Numbered from the stretch's first letter, positions 51,160 to 60,678 are shown. The stretch: 64,000 bases of DNA from an uncultured Oscillospiraceae bacterium (GCA_900540275.1 UQFO01000010.1:1-64000); one strand, 5' to 3'. The notes: generated by a model from the sequence alone, not told the origin. Numbers and translations: made by a program.

Positions 51160-51592
51160 TTGTAATCATCTCCCTGATTTTATTTAAACACATTTAGCGA
51201 TTGAAGTCAAGGGAAAACATAAAAATAACGCTAATTGAGTTTGAATAAAAATGAGAAACAACTGATACAATTCATACATGATTGCTAATTCACTTGCGCC
51301 ATGATAAAATTAAGAATAAACTGCATTAAAATGATGTCATTTTGAAGATAATGAGGAGAAATGACAGCGTTAATATGCCGGCTCGCGGTGCTTTAGGAAC
51401 TATTATTATTTACCCGTTCTGTACACAGGTTTGCTTTGAGAAAATATTCACTGGCAAAAATTTTCCCGAAGATGCCCAAACGCCTGCTCAGCTTTATCGA
51501 TGGCTGATTATGAGACGAATAAGGAAAAACAACGTAAAATTGCGTTTTAATAAAAGCAGCTTGATTACTGCTCCAAAAGGAGGGAGAACAAA
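51160..51592. other. Intergenic region before the ECF transporter operon
   Basis: About 430 bp, AT-rich on the left. An 84-codon frame at 51342-51596 has no convincing protein character and ends across the ecfT start, so I do not call it. No riboswitch that would name the transported vitamin was recognised. Confidence 0.5.
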
Positions 51593-52486
51593 ATGAATGC
51601 TGACCAGGGAGAGTTTTCTTCTTTTCATCCAGCGGTACTGCTCTGCTACTTCGTTTCGGTATTGCTTATTACAATGTTTACGGTCAATCCTGTTTTCCTG
51701 CTGCTCTCCCTTGCCGGAAGCCTGGTTTACTGCGCCGCGCTCAGTCATGCGAAGGAGTTTTTCAAAGGCCTTGCGTTTTCCGTACCGCTTTTTCTTTTGA
51801 TAACCATAACAAACCCGCTGTTTTCCCATAATGGAGCGACGCCGCTCTTTTTCTTGGGAGGAAACGCGGTGACGCTGGAGGCTGTGCTTTTTGGCGCGGA
51901 TATTGCGGCAATGGTAACCGCTGTCGTTTATTGGTGCAGGTGCGTGTCCCATGTTATGACAAGCGACAAATTCTTATTTCTGTTTGGAAAAGCAATTCCA
52001 AAGCTTTCGCTGGTCCTTTCTATGACGCTGCGTTTTCTTCCCCTGTTCCTCGGGCAGTATAAAAAAATATTTAAAGTACAGAAAGCGATGGACATAAACG
52101 TTTCTAAGCGGCTGACGGGGAAGATAAAAGCAAGCCTGCGTGTGTTTTCCGCCGTCGTTACATGGTCAATGGAAAACGCGATGGAAACTGCGGCCTCTAT
52201 GAAAGCGCGCGGTTACGGAATAAAGGGCAGAAGCACATTTTCTGTTTACCGTTTTACACTGCGTGACGGTATTATGCTGGCGGCAGTTCTGGTATTGGAC
52301 TGCCTGACCGTCGCGGGGCTTTCTGCAAAATACGCGGCCTTTTCTTTTTATCCGCGCATTACGCAGGTTTCACTTGCCCCGCTCAGCATAATATCCTATG
52401 CCGCATTCGGGCTGTGTGCGTTGCTGCCATTTATAATAGAGGGAGAGGGGGCTATCCGGTGGAAATACTTCAGGTCGAAAATTTAA
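51593..52486 (+). CDS. ecfT: ECF transporter transmembrane component EcfT
   Basis: 297 aa. CbiQ/EcfT-type membrane coupling protein: about five to six helices, and the cytosolic coupling-helix motif AMETAASMKARGYG (Ala-Arg-Gly signature, about 200-212) that contacts the ATPases. AAAGGAGGGAG precedes the ATG. The ATPase gene begins inside its 3' end (28-bp overlap). Confidence 0.9.
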   Translation: MNADQGEFSSFHPAVLLCYFVSVLLITMFTVNPVFLLLSLAGSLVYCAALSHAKEFFKGLAFSVPLFLLITITNPLFSHNGATPLFFLGGNAVTLEAVLFGADIAAMVTAVVYWCRCVSHVMTSDKFLFLFGKAIPKLSLVLSMTLRFLPLFLGQYKKIFKVQKAMDINVSKRLTGKIKASLRVFSAVVTWSMENAMETAASMKARGYGIKGRSTFSVYRFTLRDGIMLAAVLVLDCLTVAGLSAKYAAFSFYPRITQVSLAPLSIISYAAFGLCALLPFIIEGEGAIRWKYFRSKI

Positions 52487-54114
52487 GCTTTTCTTATCCA
52501 AATACAAAAGAAAGAGCTATAAAAGACATCACCTTTTCCGTATCGGAGGGCGATTTTATCGTTATATGCGGAGAATCCGGCTGCGGTAAGACCACGCTGC
52601 TTAAAATGCTCAAAAGAGAGCTTTCCCCTTATGGGGAAAAAAGAGGCCGGGTTTTGTATAAAGGACGGGAGCTTTCAGAACTAAATGAAAGGGAAGCCGC
52701 CTGTGAAATCGGATTTGTAATGCAAAACCCGGAACAGCAAATCGTTACGGACAAGGTATGGCATGAGTTGGCGTTCGGACTTGAAAATATGGGTATGGAA
52801 ACCAATGAAATTAGAAGGCGTGTTGGGGAGATGGCAAGCTATTTTGGGATAGCCGATTGGTTTCACAGCGATACGGACAAGCTTTCCGGTGGACAAAAGC
52901 AGATTTTAAACCTTGCGTCCGTAATGGCGATGCAGCCGAACGTCCTTCTTCTGGATGAACCCACCTCACAGCTCGACCCAGTCGCCGCGTCCGAATTTAT
53001 TATGACGCTCCAGCGGCTCAATCGGGAGCTGGGCCTGACGATTTTATTGATTGAGCACAGGCTTGAGGATGTTTTTTCCCTGGCGAATAAGGTGCTCGTT
53101 ATGGAAAATGGGGCGCTTATATTTTATGATGGGCCGCGTACGGTTGGGGAAAGGCTGATGCGTGAAAAAGACAGCCATCCCATACACTGTGGTCTGCCAA
53201 GCGCGCTGCGTATTTACCGGGCGCTTGGCATTGAGGCGCAGTGCCCTCTAACGGTACGCGACGGCCGGCGCTTTTTAACAGAACACTTTCTGCCGGAGCG
53301 GGAAGCTGTTTTGCCGCCGGACAACCCTAAAACAGAGACAGTTTTAGAGATGAAAAACGTCTGGTTCCGGTATGAAAAAAATTTGCGCGACGTACTGCGC
53401 GGCGTTTCCCTGTGTGTTTCCCGTGGGGAAAGCTATTTCCTTCTGGGAGGTAACGCAGCGGGAAAAACAACCGCGCTGCATTGCGCCGCGGGGCTGCAAA
53501 GGCCATACCGGGGAAAAGTCAGTATGCTGGAAAAAAAGAAACAAACAGGAAAAAACGCTGTACTGCTTCCGCAGGATCCGGTGACAGTGTTTGTACGGGA
53601 TACGGTAAAAGAGGATTTAGTGGAAGCCTGCTCATCAGCAAGGCTTCCGGAGAAGGAATGGGAAGGGCAGATTGAAGCGGTATGCAGGCGAACTGGAACC
53701 TATGGACTGCTTTCAAAGCATCCCTACGATTTAAGCGGCGGCGAGCAGCAAAAATGTGCGCTCGCAAAAGTTTTACTGCATAAACCGGACATCCTGTTGC
53801 TGGACGAACCAACAAAAGGACTGGACGCACACGCGAAACTGGAGCTTTCCGCGCTTCTGCGTACACTTAAAAAGGACGGTGTTACAATCATCGCCGTTAC
53901 GCATGATGTGGAATTTGCCGCTGAAAACAGCGACCGCTGTGCGCTTCTTTTCGACGGGCAAATTATTTCCTGCGATACGCCCCGTCTCTTCTTTTCAGGT
54001 AACACATTTTATACGACATCAGCGAACCGGATGGCGCATCATATGTACCGCTATGCTGTAACATGTGACGAAGTTGTCGCCGCCTGTAAAAGAAATGGGG
54101 TGCGCCATGCGTAA
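52459..54114 (+). CDS. ecfA: Fused double ATPase of an ECF transporter
   Basis: 551 aa from the GTG at 52459 (GGGAGAGGGGG upstream, 7-bp spacing). Two ABC ATPase domains in one chain replace the usual EcfA-EcfA' pair. Domain 1: Walker A GESGCGKT (38-45), Q-loop VMQNPEQQ, signature LSGGQKQ, Walker B VLLLDEPTSQLD. Domain 2: Walker A GGNAAGKT, LPQDP, signature LSGGEQQ, Walker B ILLLDEPTKGLD, then AVTHDVEF. Energises vitamin or cofactor import with EcfT and the S component. It overlaps both neighbours (28 bp and 8 bp), so the operon is tightly coupled. Confidence 0.93.
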   Translation: MEILQVENLSFSYPNTKERAIKDITFSVSEGDFIVICGESGCGKTTLLKMLKRELSPYGEKRGRVLYKGRELSELNEREAACEIGFVMQNPEQQIVTDKVWHELAFGLENMGMETNEIRRRVGEMASYFGIADWFHSDTDKLSGGQKQILNLASVMAMQPNVLLLDEPTSQLDPVAASEFIMTLQRLNRELGLTILLIEHRLEDVFSLANKVLVMENGALIFYDGPRTVGERLMREKDSHPIHCGLPSALRIYRALGIEAQCPLTVRDGRRFLTEHFLPEREAVLPPDNPKTETVLEMKNVWFRYEKNLRDVLRGVSLCVSRGESYFLLGGNAAGKTTALHCAAGLQRPYRGKVSMLEKKKQTGKNAVLLPQDPVTVFVRDTVKEDLVEACSSARLPEKEWEGQIEAVCRRTGTYGLLSKHPYDLSGGEQQKCALAKVLLHKPDILLLDEPTKGLDAHAKLELSALLRTLKKDGVTIIAVTHDVEFAAENSDRCALLFDGQIISCDTPRLFFSGNTFYTTSANRMAHHMYRYAVTCDEVVAACKRNGVRHA

Positions 54115-54787
54115 AAAAGCGGTACGTTATCTTCTGATGTTCCTGGGTGTTCCGCTCGTAGTGCTGTTGGGTACGGTTGTATTTGCGGATAAGCAGTACG
54201 CCTGGATTTCCCTTGCTGTGGCGGTGCTTTCCTGCGTCCCGTTTTTTTTATCGTTTGAACGCAGGGACGCGGCGGCAAAAGAAATGACGATTTTGGCTGT
54301 TATGGTCGCTTTATCCGTTGCGGGCCGTTTTATGTTTTCCTACCTGCCGCATTTTAAACCGGTTACGGCAATCGTCGTGCTCGCCGGATTGTATCTCGGT
54401 GCTGAGTCCGGTTTCCTGTGCGGCGCGCTGTCGGCGGTCATATCCAATTTTATTTTCGGGCAGGGCCCCTGGACGCCGTTTCAAATGTTTGCCTGGGGGG
54501 TTATCGGGTTAATTGCCGGGCTGCTTGCAAACCCGCTCAAACGTCATAAGGCGCTTTTGCTCCTTTATGCGGCTGCGGCAGGCGCTCTTTTTTCTCTGAT
54601 TCTTGATGTGTGGACTGTACTATGGTGGGACGGGACGTTCAATTTCAGCCGGTATCTCGCGTCAGTCATCACAGCACTGCCGACGACGGCAGTGTATATT
54701 CTGTCTAATGTGGTATTTTTGTTTTTTCTTTCAGGGCCGATTGGAAAAAAGCTCGAACGTGTCAAAATAAAATATGGCTTGAAGTAA
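54107..54787 (+). CDS. ECF transporter substrate-binding (S) component, substrate unknown
   Basis: 226 aa from the ATG at 54107. About six to seven hydrophobic segments. Fold markers of S components: RRDAAAKEMTILAVMVALSVAGRFMF (N-terminal Ala-rich helix that binds EcfT), FKPVTAIVVLAGLYLGAESGFLCGALSAVISNFIFGQGPWTPFQMFAWG, then GLIAGLL. The segments resemble S components suspected to carry cobalamin-like or other vitamins, but the substrate cannot be assigned from this alone. 8-bp overlap with ecfA. Confidence 0.85.
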   Translation: MRKKAVRYLLMFLGVPLVVLLGTVVFADKQYAWISLAVAVLSCVPFFLSFERRDAAAKEMTILAVMVALSVAGRFMFSYLPHFKPVTAIVVLAGLYLGAESGFLCGALSAVISNFIFGQGPWTPFQMFAWGVIGLIAGLLANPLKRHKALLLLYAAAAGALFSLILDVWTVLWWDGTFNFSRYLASVITALPTTAVYILSNVVFLFFLSGPIGKKLERVKIKYGLK

Positions 54788-54809
54788 CAAAACCTTTAAA
54801 GCAATTGAC

Positions 54810-54837
54810 AAGGCGTACAGGTATTCCTGTACGCCTT
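54810..54837 (+). terminator. Hairpin after the ECF operon
   Basis: AAGGCGTACAGG/CCTGTACGCCTT with TATT loop, perfect 12 bp. The T-rich run (TTTTTT) comes about 12 bases later, so termination is plausible. Confidence 0.65.
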
Positions 54838-54852
54838 CGCTGTATCTGTTTT

Positions 54853-55036
54853 TTATTCCCTGAATGCTTCAAAAGCCTTCGCAAATCCACATAGCGTTTT
54901 ATACGGCAACGCACAAATCTGCGCGAAATCAAGGTTTTTCGTTTGTCTCTTTAAAAAGTTTTGTTACGCTTTGCAACGTACGCTCGTAGTCCGGTTCCCA
55001 AACCCCGAGGCCCTCCCCAGTGACGTCCCTTTTCAT
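54853..55036 (-). pseudogene. Possible degraded gene fragment
   Basis: On the minus strand a 35-codon frame (55036 to 54929) reads MKRDVTGEGLGVWEPDYER with tail SVTKLFKETNEKP. A second frame then continues as LDFAQICALPYKTL and GFAKAFEAFRE, stopping at 54853. The two segments look like one protein end separated by a frameshift. No family recognised and no ribosome site seen. The flanking hairpin suggests a mobile-element scar. Low certainty. Confidence 0.35.
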
Positions 55037-55037
55037 C

Positions 55038-55070
55038 GCATCCGCGGGCGGCTTCGCTTCCTGCGGATGC
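55038..55070. repeat. Short GC-rich inverted repeat
   Basis: GCATCCGC (55038-55045) and GCGGATGC (55063-55070) surround a 17-base GC-rich loop, in an otherwise gene-free stretch (54838-55238). Could be a palindromic intergenic repeat; only one copy is in the window. Confidence 0.55.
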
Positions 55071-55238
55071 TTTCAAACATGCGAGGCATACAACTTTTCA
55101 CAGCCAGCAGATTTTACAGGTTTTCGCGCAGGCGAAAAAGTGAAAAATCGCAAAGTGTGTACTACTTTGCCCTGCTTGCCGCTATTGTAAACAACCAGAT
55201 AGCATATACGCCTTAAATCCAATAAGGCATAGTAAACC

Positions 55239-56069
55239 CTACTTTGTAAAAACACCACAAATCGTTTCTCCATTGTCCGAGAACTGCTTTCCTGCTACGT
55301 CACCATAGAATTCAAAACTATTAAAGCCTGACGTTTGAATCTCCGATAACAGCTTTTCTTTGGAAAAGAAATGATCCCATATATTGTAGCAATTTATTGC
55401 TTCGTCGGTCAAAACAACACATTGGCGAAGCTCTGTGGCGTCCTCATCATCGTACTGATATACAGACTCCAAACAGATATGCGGCTTCTCACACCAAAAA
55501 CCGCCTTCTTCACAGTATTGCCAGGTATGGCTTTCATTTTTTCTCATTTTTGGCGTAAAAACATCAACGATAAACTTTCCGTTTTGTCTTAACGCCTTAT
55601 AAATCTTGTTTAATAAAAGAAGCCTGTCCGCTACCGGCAGCACGGCATAATCGCAGTAGATTAACGTGACGACATCAAATTGATTTTTGTAATCAATCGT
55701 CAGATAATTTTGATAACGGTACTCAATGGCGCTGTTTTGCTGTATCGCTTGTTCTTTTGCATATGCAATCGAACGTCTTGAAAAATCCACGCCTATGACG
55801 GAATATCCGGCCTCGTGAAACCGCTGTGCATAAAGGCCGGGACCACATCCCAAATCTAGTAAGTATTTATATTGGGAGGGCGGCGCAATTTTTGAAATCC
55901 ATCGAACTGACCGGTCGAGAAATTCATGCCTTCGGGTTGCCGCGTCCTCCTGTGGATTGAGATGTGCCGCCAGCATCCCTTTGGATATATGCGCGTCATT
56001 CCAGAACTCTCCAGTGCTAGAAGCATATATTTGCGGCTTTGTAAGAAAAGCGCTTAATTGTCGAATCAT
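55239..56069 (-). CDS. SAM-dependent class I methyltransferase
   Basis: 276 aa. Rossmann-type fold with motif I LLDLGCGPGLYAQRF (about 85-100), motif II VIGVDFSRRSIAYAK, and a following DVVTLIYCDYAVLP segment. The N-terminus ASSTGEFWNDAHISKGMLAAHL is typical of clostridial methyltransferases next to no fixed partner. Substrate unknown. GGAGGA precedes the ATG. Single-gene unit. Confidence 0.87.
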   Translation of the reverse strand: MIRQLSAFLTKPQIYASSTGEFWNDAHISKGMLAAHLNPQEDAATRRHEFLDRSVRWISKIAPPSQYKYLLDLGCGPGLYAQRFHEAGYSVIGVDFSRRSIAYAKEQAIQQNSAIEYRYQNYLTIDYKNQFDVVTLIYCDYAVLPVADRLLLLNKIYKALRQNGKFIVDVFTPKMRKNESHTWQYCEEGGFWCEKPHICLESVYQYDDEDATELRQCVVLTDEAINCYNIWDHFFSKEKLLSEIQTSGFNSFEFYGDVAGKQFSDNGETICGVFTK

Positions 56070-56317
56070 AATATTCCTCCTGCTCTAAGTCGAACCACTT
56101 GTCCTGCTTTGGCTAAGGCGTGTCCGTGTAGTGCGTCTTTATTAGGCATAGTTAAAAACTGATACTTGTTCTACAAACCTTTAGAATGCTTTCGTAAATA
56201 CAGGCGGCTTTTAGGCGGCAAATCGGTCAATATATAAACTGGTTCATTTGGATAAAAACCAGTAACCATGCGCTTTTTAACTTATAGAGAAGCCGTAACC
56301 GACTGGAAAATTATTCG

Positions 56318-57277
56318 TTATGGGGTCTCAAACAGGCCGGAGGGAAGGTAAATATCCTTTGTACCAACTTTGTTCCAGGAAAACAGGGGAATCAGCTCAT
56401 GCACGGCGGCGGGCTCCGGACGGTCGAGCAGCCCCGCGAGGTACGCAAGCCTCCCGATTAAATCCTGTGCTTTGAATCCACGCGCAAGCAGCTTGTCAAG
56501 CCCCATATCCTGTTCACGTTTTGAAAGCCGCCGGCCGTCAGCAGACAGAAGAAGCGGGAGATGGTAAAATTCCGGAGGGTCAAATCCGAGCAGGCGGTAA
56601 AGGCAGAGCTGGCGTGGGGTAGAGGACAACAGGTCACGTCCCCGTACCACCTGTGTAATCCCCATCAATGCGTCATCCGTGACAACCGCAAGCTGGTAGG
56701 CGAATACACCGTCAGAGCGGCGCAGGATAAAATCCCCGCATTCGCTCGCAAGATTCTGGCATAGTTTCCCATAGTGCCCATCCTCAAAGCAAATTGTCTC
56801 TTGTGGGACACGCAGGCGCAGCGCTGGGCTGCGTCGTGCTGAAAGACTTTTTAATTCACCGTCAGATAGCGCGCGGCATCTGCCGCTGTAAATGGTTTCT
56901 CCATCCGACGCATGCGGCGCTTCTGCGGCGTGCAGTTCTGCGCGTGTACAAAAACAGGGATAAATAAGCCCCTGCTCCATCAATTTTTCCAGCTGCTCCT
57001 GGTATAACGGCGTCCGTTTATGCTGTACATACGGACCGTGCTTACCGCCAAGGCTGCCGCCTTCATCCCAGTCAAAGCCCAGAAAAAGCAGGTCCTCCTC
57101 CAATTGGCGGGCATATTCCGCTTTGCAGCGGTTTTGGTCGAGGTCTTCCAAGCGCAGAACAATTTGTCCTCCGTCTTTCCGTATAGAAAGCCAGGCAATC
57201 AAAGCGCTGAAAAGGTTTCCCAAATGCATCCGCCCGCTGGGGGTCGGGGCAAACCGTCCGGTCGGCTGAATTTCCAC
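56318..57277 (-). CDS. gluQ: Glutamyl-Q tRNA(Asp) synthetase
   Basis: 319 aa from a GTG at 57277, which has AAGGGAGGTG at the right spacing; the upstream 19 codons are unlikely. A GluRS catalytic core without the anticodon-binding domain. Motifs: RFAPTPSGRMHLGNLFSAL (HIGH-like HLGN), RLEDLDQNRCK, CFCTRAEL, GDFILRRSDGVFAYQLAVVTDDALMGITQVVRGRDLLSSTPRQ, and RLSKRE (KMSKS-like). It attaches glutamate to queuosine in tRNA(Asp). More familiar from proteobacteria; present in some Firmicutes. No queuosine genes nearby in this window. Confidence 0.93.
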   Translation of the reverse strand: MEIQPTGRFAPTPSGRMHLGNLFSALIAWLSIRKDGGQIVLRLEDLDQNRCKAEYARQLEEDLLFLGFDWDEGGSLGGKHGPYVQHKRTPLYQEQLEKLMEQGLIYPCFCTRAELHAAEAPHASDGETIYSGRCRALSDGELKSLSARRSPALRLRVPQETICFEDGHYGKLCQNLASECGDFILRRSDGVFAYQLAVVTDDALMGITQVVRGRDLLSSTPRQLCLYRLLGFDPPEFYHLPLLLSADGRRLSKREQDMGLDKLLARGFKAQDLIGRLAYLAGLLDRPEPAAVHELIPLFSWNKVGTKDIYLPSGLFETP

Positions 57278-57535
57278 GCCTGCACCTCCCTTGTTATCTT
57301 TTTCGATTATATCCGGCACAACCTTTTCTGTCAATCACGATTAATCCAATTGGTATATATAATTATATTATATACTAACTGGATAGCCTTGCTAAAAAGA
57401 GAATATCCGCTTTCCTTTCTGCCAGCGCCTGCTCGGCAGCAGAATTAAGCCTGCTGCGGGCAGGAATATTAGGATTTCCTGATACAACGTTACGCTTATT
57501 TGTGTTTTTACGTGCAGCTTTACGAAGATGAAAAG

Positions 57536-57575
57536 GAGCAGGCTTTGCCACTAATTGCAAAGCCTGCTCTTTTTC
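57536..57575. terminator. Bidirectional terminator between gluQ and the GNAT gene
   Basis: GAGCAGGCTTTGC/GCAAAGCCTGCTC, 13 bp perfect, 8-base loop; TTTTTCT on the plus strand and CTTTTC on the minus strand. Ends the acetyltransferase gene. Confidence 0.88.
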
Positions 57576-57594
57576 TATTTGTACAGCTTTTATG

Positions 57595-58326
57595 CTATTT
57601 TTTAATATAAACGGGATATGGGCAATCCAAATGGTACCCAAGCTTTTCCGCAAGCGAAACGGAGCGCAGGTCGTGCGCGTCCCAGCTGGGGTATAAGCCA
57701 CGCTCCAGACATTCCAATATCAGCCTTGCACCGCATGCGGTTGCAAGGCCTCTTTGCCGAAACTGCGGCATTGTGTCTATCTCAATCTCAATCCCGCCGC
57801 GATAGACGGCATAGGAGGAAGCGCCCGAAACAAGCTTTCCGTTATATAGTACGGCGACGCCCAGCCCGCGCTGTTTATAATCCTCATAATCTGCAAACAG
57901 GGAACAAAGGTCTGCTGACCAGCCTTCACGAAGCGCGGCCTTATAAATCTGTTCATCGAACAATCTAAGGGTAAAGCCTTCAGGAATACGACATGTGTAT
58001 TTTCTGAGCAATTCGACGGGAAAGACGCCCGGTTCTTTTTTGATTGCGTAGCGCGTTGTTTTTTCTGCCCTGCCGCCCCACACGTCTTCAAGCGTTTTGC
58101 CCCATGCTTCCGTACGGGGTATCATAATTGGCGCGGCCGCCTTTGCGGCAAGCCCGGGATTGGGCGCGCCGGCGAAGAAACAGAAATCGCCCACGACGAT
58201 TTCTGCGGAGGAAGGATGTTCCTCGCTGTCTGTTACGGCATAGCCCATGCATCCCTGCAGGCAGGACCAAACGAGCGCTTCCTGCCAGCCTTCAAACAGC
58301 GGCGCAATTTTTTTATAAACTGCCAT
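57595..58326 (-). CDS. GNAT acetyltransferase, ZmaR-like type
   Basis: 243 aa. The N-terminal half (GWQEALVWSCLQGCMGYAV, GDFCFFAGAPN) and C-terminal GNAT core (SGASSYAVYRGGIEIEIDTMPQFRQRGLATACGARLILECLERG, then SLAEKLGYHLDCPYPVY) match the GNAT_acetyltran family that includes zwittermicin-resistance-like proteins. Acetyl-CoA loop RQRGLA is intact. Likely self-protection or unknown small-molecule acetylation. GGGAG precedes ATG. 20 bp separate it from the upstream diguanylate cyclase, so the two may share a transcript. Confidence 0.84.
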   Translation of the reverse strand: MAVYKKIAPLFEGWQEALVWSCLQGCMGYAVTDSEEHPSSAEIVVGDFCFFAGAPNPGLAAKAAAPIMIPRTEAWGKTLEDVWGGRAEKTTRYAIKKEPGVFPVELLRKYTCRIPEGFTLRLFDEQIYKAALREGWSADLCSLFADYEDYKQRGLGVAVLYNGKLVSGASSYAVYRGGIEIEIDTMPQFRQRGLATACGARLILECLERGLYPSWDAHDLRSVSLAEKLGYHLDCPYPVYIKK

Positions 58327-58346
58327 AATTTCGCTCCCTTTGCTTT

Positions 58347-60311
58347 TTATGTGCTTTTGTTATCTTCCGCGCCTTTTGGAGAGGGTGGGTTACTATAAAT
58401 GGTATAGCCGCTCTTACCACGTTTTTTTGTCTGGTAAAGCGCCCTGTCCGCGCGCCGGTACAGCGTATCAAAGTCTTTCCCGTCGCGCGGCGCTATAGCC
58501 ACGCCTATGCTTGCGGAAATATGCCAGCTTATCTGGCCGTCCGCTGTATGGTCGCTGCGCAGTGCACGGCATAGCTCCTCTGCCTTCTGCCGCGCCCAGG
58601 CCTCGTCAGGTATTGTAAGGAAAGCCGCAAACTCATCCCCGCCGATGCGGCCGACCAGCTCGCCCTCGCTAAAATGACGCTTAATCGTACCTGTAAAGCT
58701 TATGATTACTTTGTCGCCGTAAGAATGGCCGTACAGGTCGTTTGCCTGTTTAAAATCATCAATATCAAATATAAAGAACGCAAATAACTTCCCGGGCTGT
58801 TCCGCCAGTCTGCTTTCCGCTTTTTTGCGAAGGGCTGTTTTTGTATACAATCCGGTCATTTCATCGGTCTGTGAAAGCTTCAGCATACGGCGTTGCTGCC
58901 GTTTTTCCGCGTCGATATTCTGTCGGTAGGTCAGCATATGGATGGAATCGTCGCTTTCCCAATAAATAATCCGGGCGGTGATACGCATCCAGTAATAATC
59001 GCCGCCGGTGGAAATCATGAAGTCGTAGCGCAGGGTATCCTGGCCATTCTTATAAGCGTGCAAAACATTTTCAGGAGAAAACATGTCGAGGTATCCCTGC
59101 CTGAATTCTTCCTTAATTTGCTTATCCGCAACAATCCGGAGCGCTTTGTCATACGGCGTGCCTGAGGGGGCGCCCAGGCTTTCAAAATATTGCTCGGTTA
59201 CCAGGTTCGCAGGACAGTTGCGCGTGATATCCAGTTCATAAATATTTTCGTAAAGCTCTTCGGTCGCCTGCTGGAATACAGTACGGCGTTTCTGTTCATT
59301 CGTACGTGTCAGGCTTACAATTTGCCGGTTGAATTTTCGGATAACAAAAGTAATCACGAAGAGGATAATGGCAATGATTGCCGCAATAATCAGTACCGTC
59401 TGCAATATCTGCTCATTAAGCTTTTGAATCAGCAGGCCTGTATCCCGCTCTACCACCAGATGCCAGCCTAGTTCCGGGATATACCTGGCCACAATGTAAT
59501 TCATTGTATTCTCGCCAGGCGTAGCAGACGTCCAAAAACTACTGGCGGAATCGCTTTTTTTCCAGTTTAAAATTACATTCTTAGCTGTATTGTCATAAGA
59601 ATAAATATCGAAAAAGTTTACTTTTTCATATCCCGTATAATTTGTCGAAATTTCTACAGTGCCGTCCCCGCCGATGAGGAAAGCATCCACACCAAATTTG
59701 TCTTCATAATCACGCAGCAGGCTCTGAAGGTAGCCGATACGGACGCCCACCCCTACAATTCCCATTGTTTTTCCGTTGTTATCTTTTATTTTACAGTTGA
59801 CAAAAACTGTAATTTCATTTTGTGCGCTGGCCGCTTCATCATTGTCCACATTCATCGTGGAGTCCTCTTCGCTTTTCAGCATTCCAAAGTACCAGTCGTT
59901 TTCCGGGTTTCCCTGTTCAAGTACACGGTCCAATCCGTTGAAGTTATAATACCGATTGGTTGCTGCCGAAACCAAAAAAACGGAATCATATTGATATTTG
60001 GCCCGGTATGCGTCAAGGTATTCCCGAATCGTTTCAATATAAACCTGGTTGTCAAGCTGCGTTTTTTCATCAGCAAGAAACCCCTTGAGCAGGCTGTCGT
60101 TTGCCATCGTCAATGAAATATTGACCGGCTTAGTAAAAATAGAGGTAAGCTGATAATATATTCCCTCGGAGGTAAGCGCCGACACCTGTTCAATATTCTG
60201 TACGGAGGCGGTATAATTTGCCTGGTAGCTGAGCACAGCGGTCGTTGTAAATCCGATTATAATAACAAGACATACAAGTATGTTGGTTCGCATCAGTATG
60301 TTCTTTTTCAT
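58347..60311 (-). CDS. Membrane diguanylate cyclase with extracellular dCache-type sensor
   Basis: 654 aa. First membrane helix about 10-30, extracellular sensor about 35-295 of dCache type (FLVSAATNRYYNF, GIVGVGVRIGYLQSLL, YIPELGWHLVVERD), second helix about 302-325, a PAS-like segment about 350-480, then a GGDEF domain. The catalytic loop is intact, VGRIGGDEF (residues 557-561), so it should make c-di-GMP. The usual inhibitory RxxD site just before it is replaced by SEGE, suggesting no product feedback. Its product could act on the c-di-GMP-like riboswitch at 20905. Confidence 0.92.
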   Translation of the reverse strand: MKKNILMRTNILVCLVIIIGFTTTAVLSYQANYTASVQNIEQVSALTSEGIYYQLTSIFTKPVNISLTMANDSLLKGFLADEKTQLDNQVYIETIREYLDAYRAKYQYDSVFLVSAATNRYYNFNGLDRVLEQGNPENDWYFGMLKSEEDSTMNVDNDEAASAQNEITVFVNCKIKDNNGKTMGIVGVGVRIGYLQSLLRDYEDKFGVDAFLIGGDGTVEISTNYTGYEKVNFFDIYSYDNTAKNVILNWKKSDSASSFWTSATPGENTMNYIVARYIPELGWHLVVERDTGLLIQKLNEQILQTVLIIAAIIAIILFVITFVIRKFNRQIVSLTRTNEQKRRTVFQQATEELYENIYELDITRNCPANLVTEQYFESLGAPSGTPYDKALRIVADKQIKEEFRQGYLDMFSPENVLHAYKNGQDTLRYDFMISTGGDYYWMRITARIIYWESDDSIHMLTYRQNIDAEKRQQRRMLKLSQTDEMTGLYTKTALRKKAESRLAEQPGKLFAFFIFDIDDFKQANDLYGHSYGDKVIISFTGTIKRHFSEGELVGRIGGDEFAAFLTIPDEAWARQKAEELCRALRSDHTADGQISWHISASIGVAIAPRDGKDFDTLYRRADRALYQTKKRGKSGYTIYSNPPSPKGAEDNKST

Positions 60312-60678
60312 GGTGTAACCCTTCTCAATTTATAATAGGTATGGTTAAATTCTAATAGATATTGTTGTAAAACATATCGGAGCGAAGCGCTGTTTATCAA
60401 TTTTGAGTAAAAAGCGGCCATTGGCAGGCTCAGCTTGCGGTCTGTCTTATTCTATCAAAAATTAAATCTTTTGGAAAGGTCTGAGAAAATCCCAAATAAC
60501 AATTACCAAATTGTTGTGTTTTTTACCGCAGGCCGGCTGAAAGCCCGGATTTTCCACCTGATTCTGGCACCTGAAAGGCAAAACGGAGCAAGCGATACAA
60601 AGCCTGCTCCGTTTTGCTGAAGGGAAGTTCCACAGCGCTCCCCCCAATCATTCTTAAATATTCATTGAGAAACGGGTT
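60312..60678. other. Intergenic stretch before the diguanylate cyclase
   Basis: About 365 bp between two minus-strand genes. It holds the terminator at 60579-60616 and presumably the cyclase promoter; no gene is credible. Confidence 0.6.
60579..60616. terminator. Terminator of the giant DUF11 gene
   Basis: CAAAACGGAGCA/TGCTCCGTTTTG, 12 bp perfect with 14-base loop. A/T-rich flanks let it work on the minus strand after the stop at 60679. Confidence 0.8.

Noticed and set aside
51315..51336. Stray copy of the 17-bp repeat before ecfT
   Set aside because: The spacing is one base too long and the end reads ATGATG instead of ATGATACA.
51160..51592. Cobalamin or other vitamin riboswitch before the ECF operon
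   Set aside because: No conserved box (such as GCCACTG) in a consistent arrangement could be found.
51342..51596. 84-codon frame before ecfT
   Set aside because: No domain, poor codon character, and it runs into the well-supported ecfT start.
54971..55216. Plus-strand 81-codon frame
   Set aside because: Composition is highly basic and non-protein-like, with no ribosome site; better explained by a gene remnant on the other strand.
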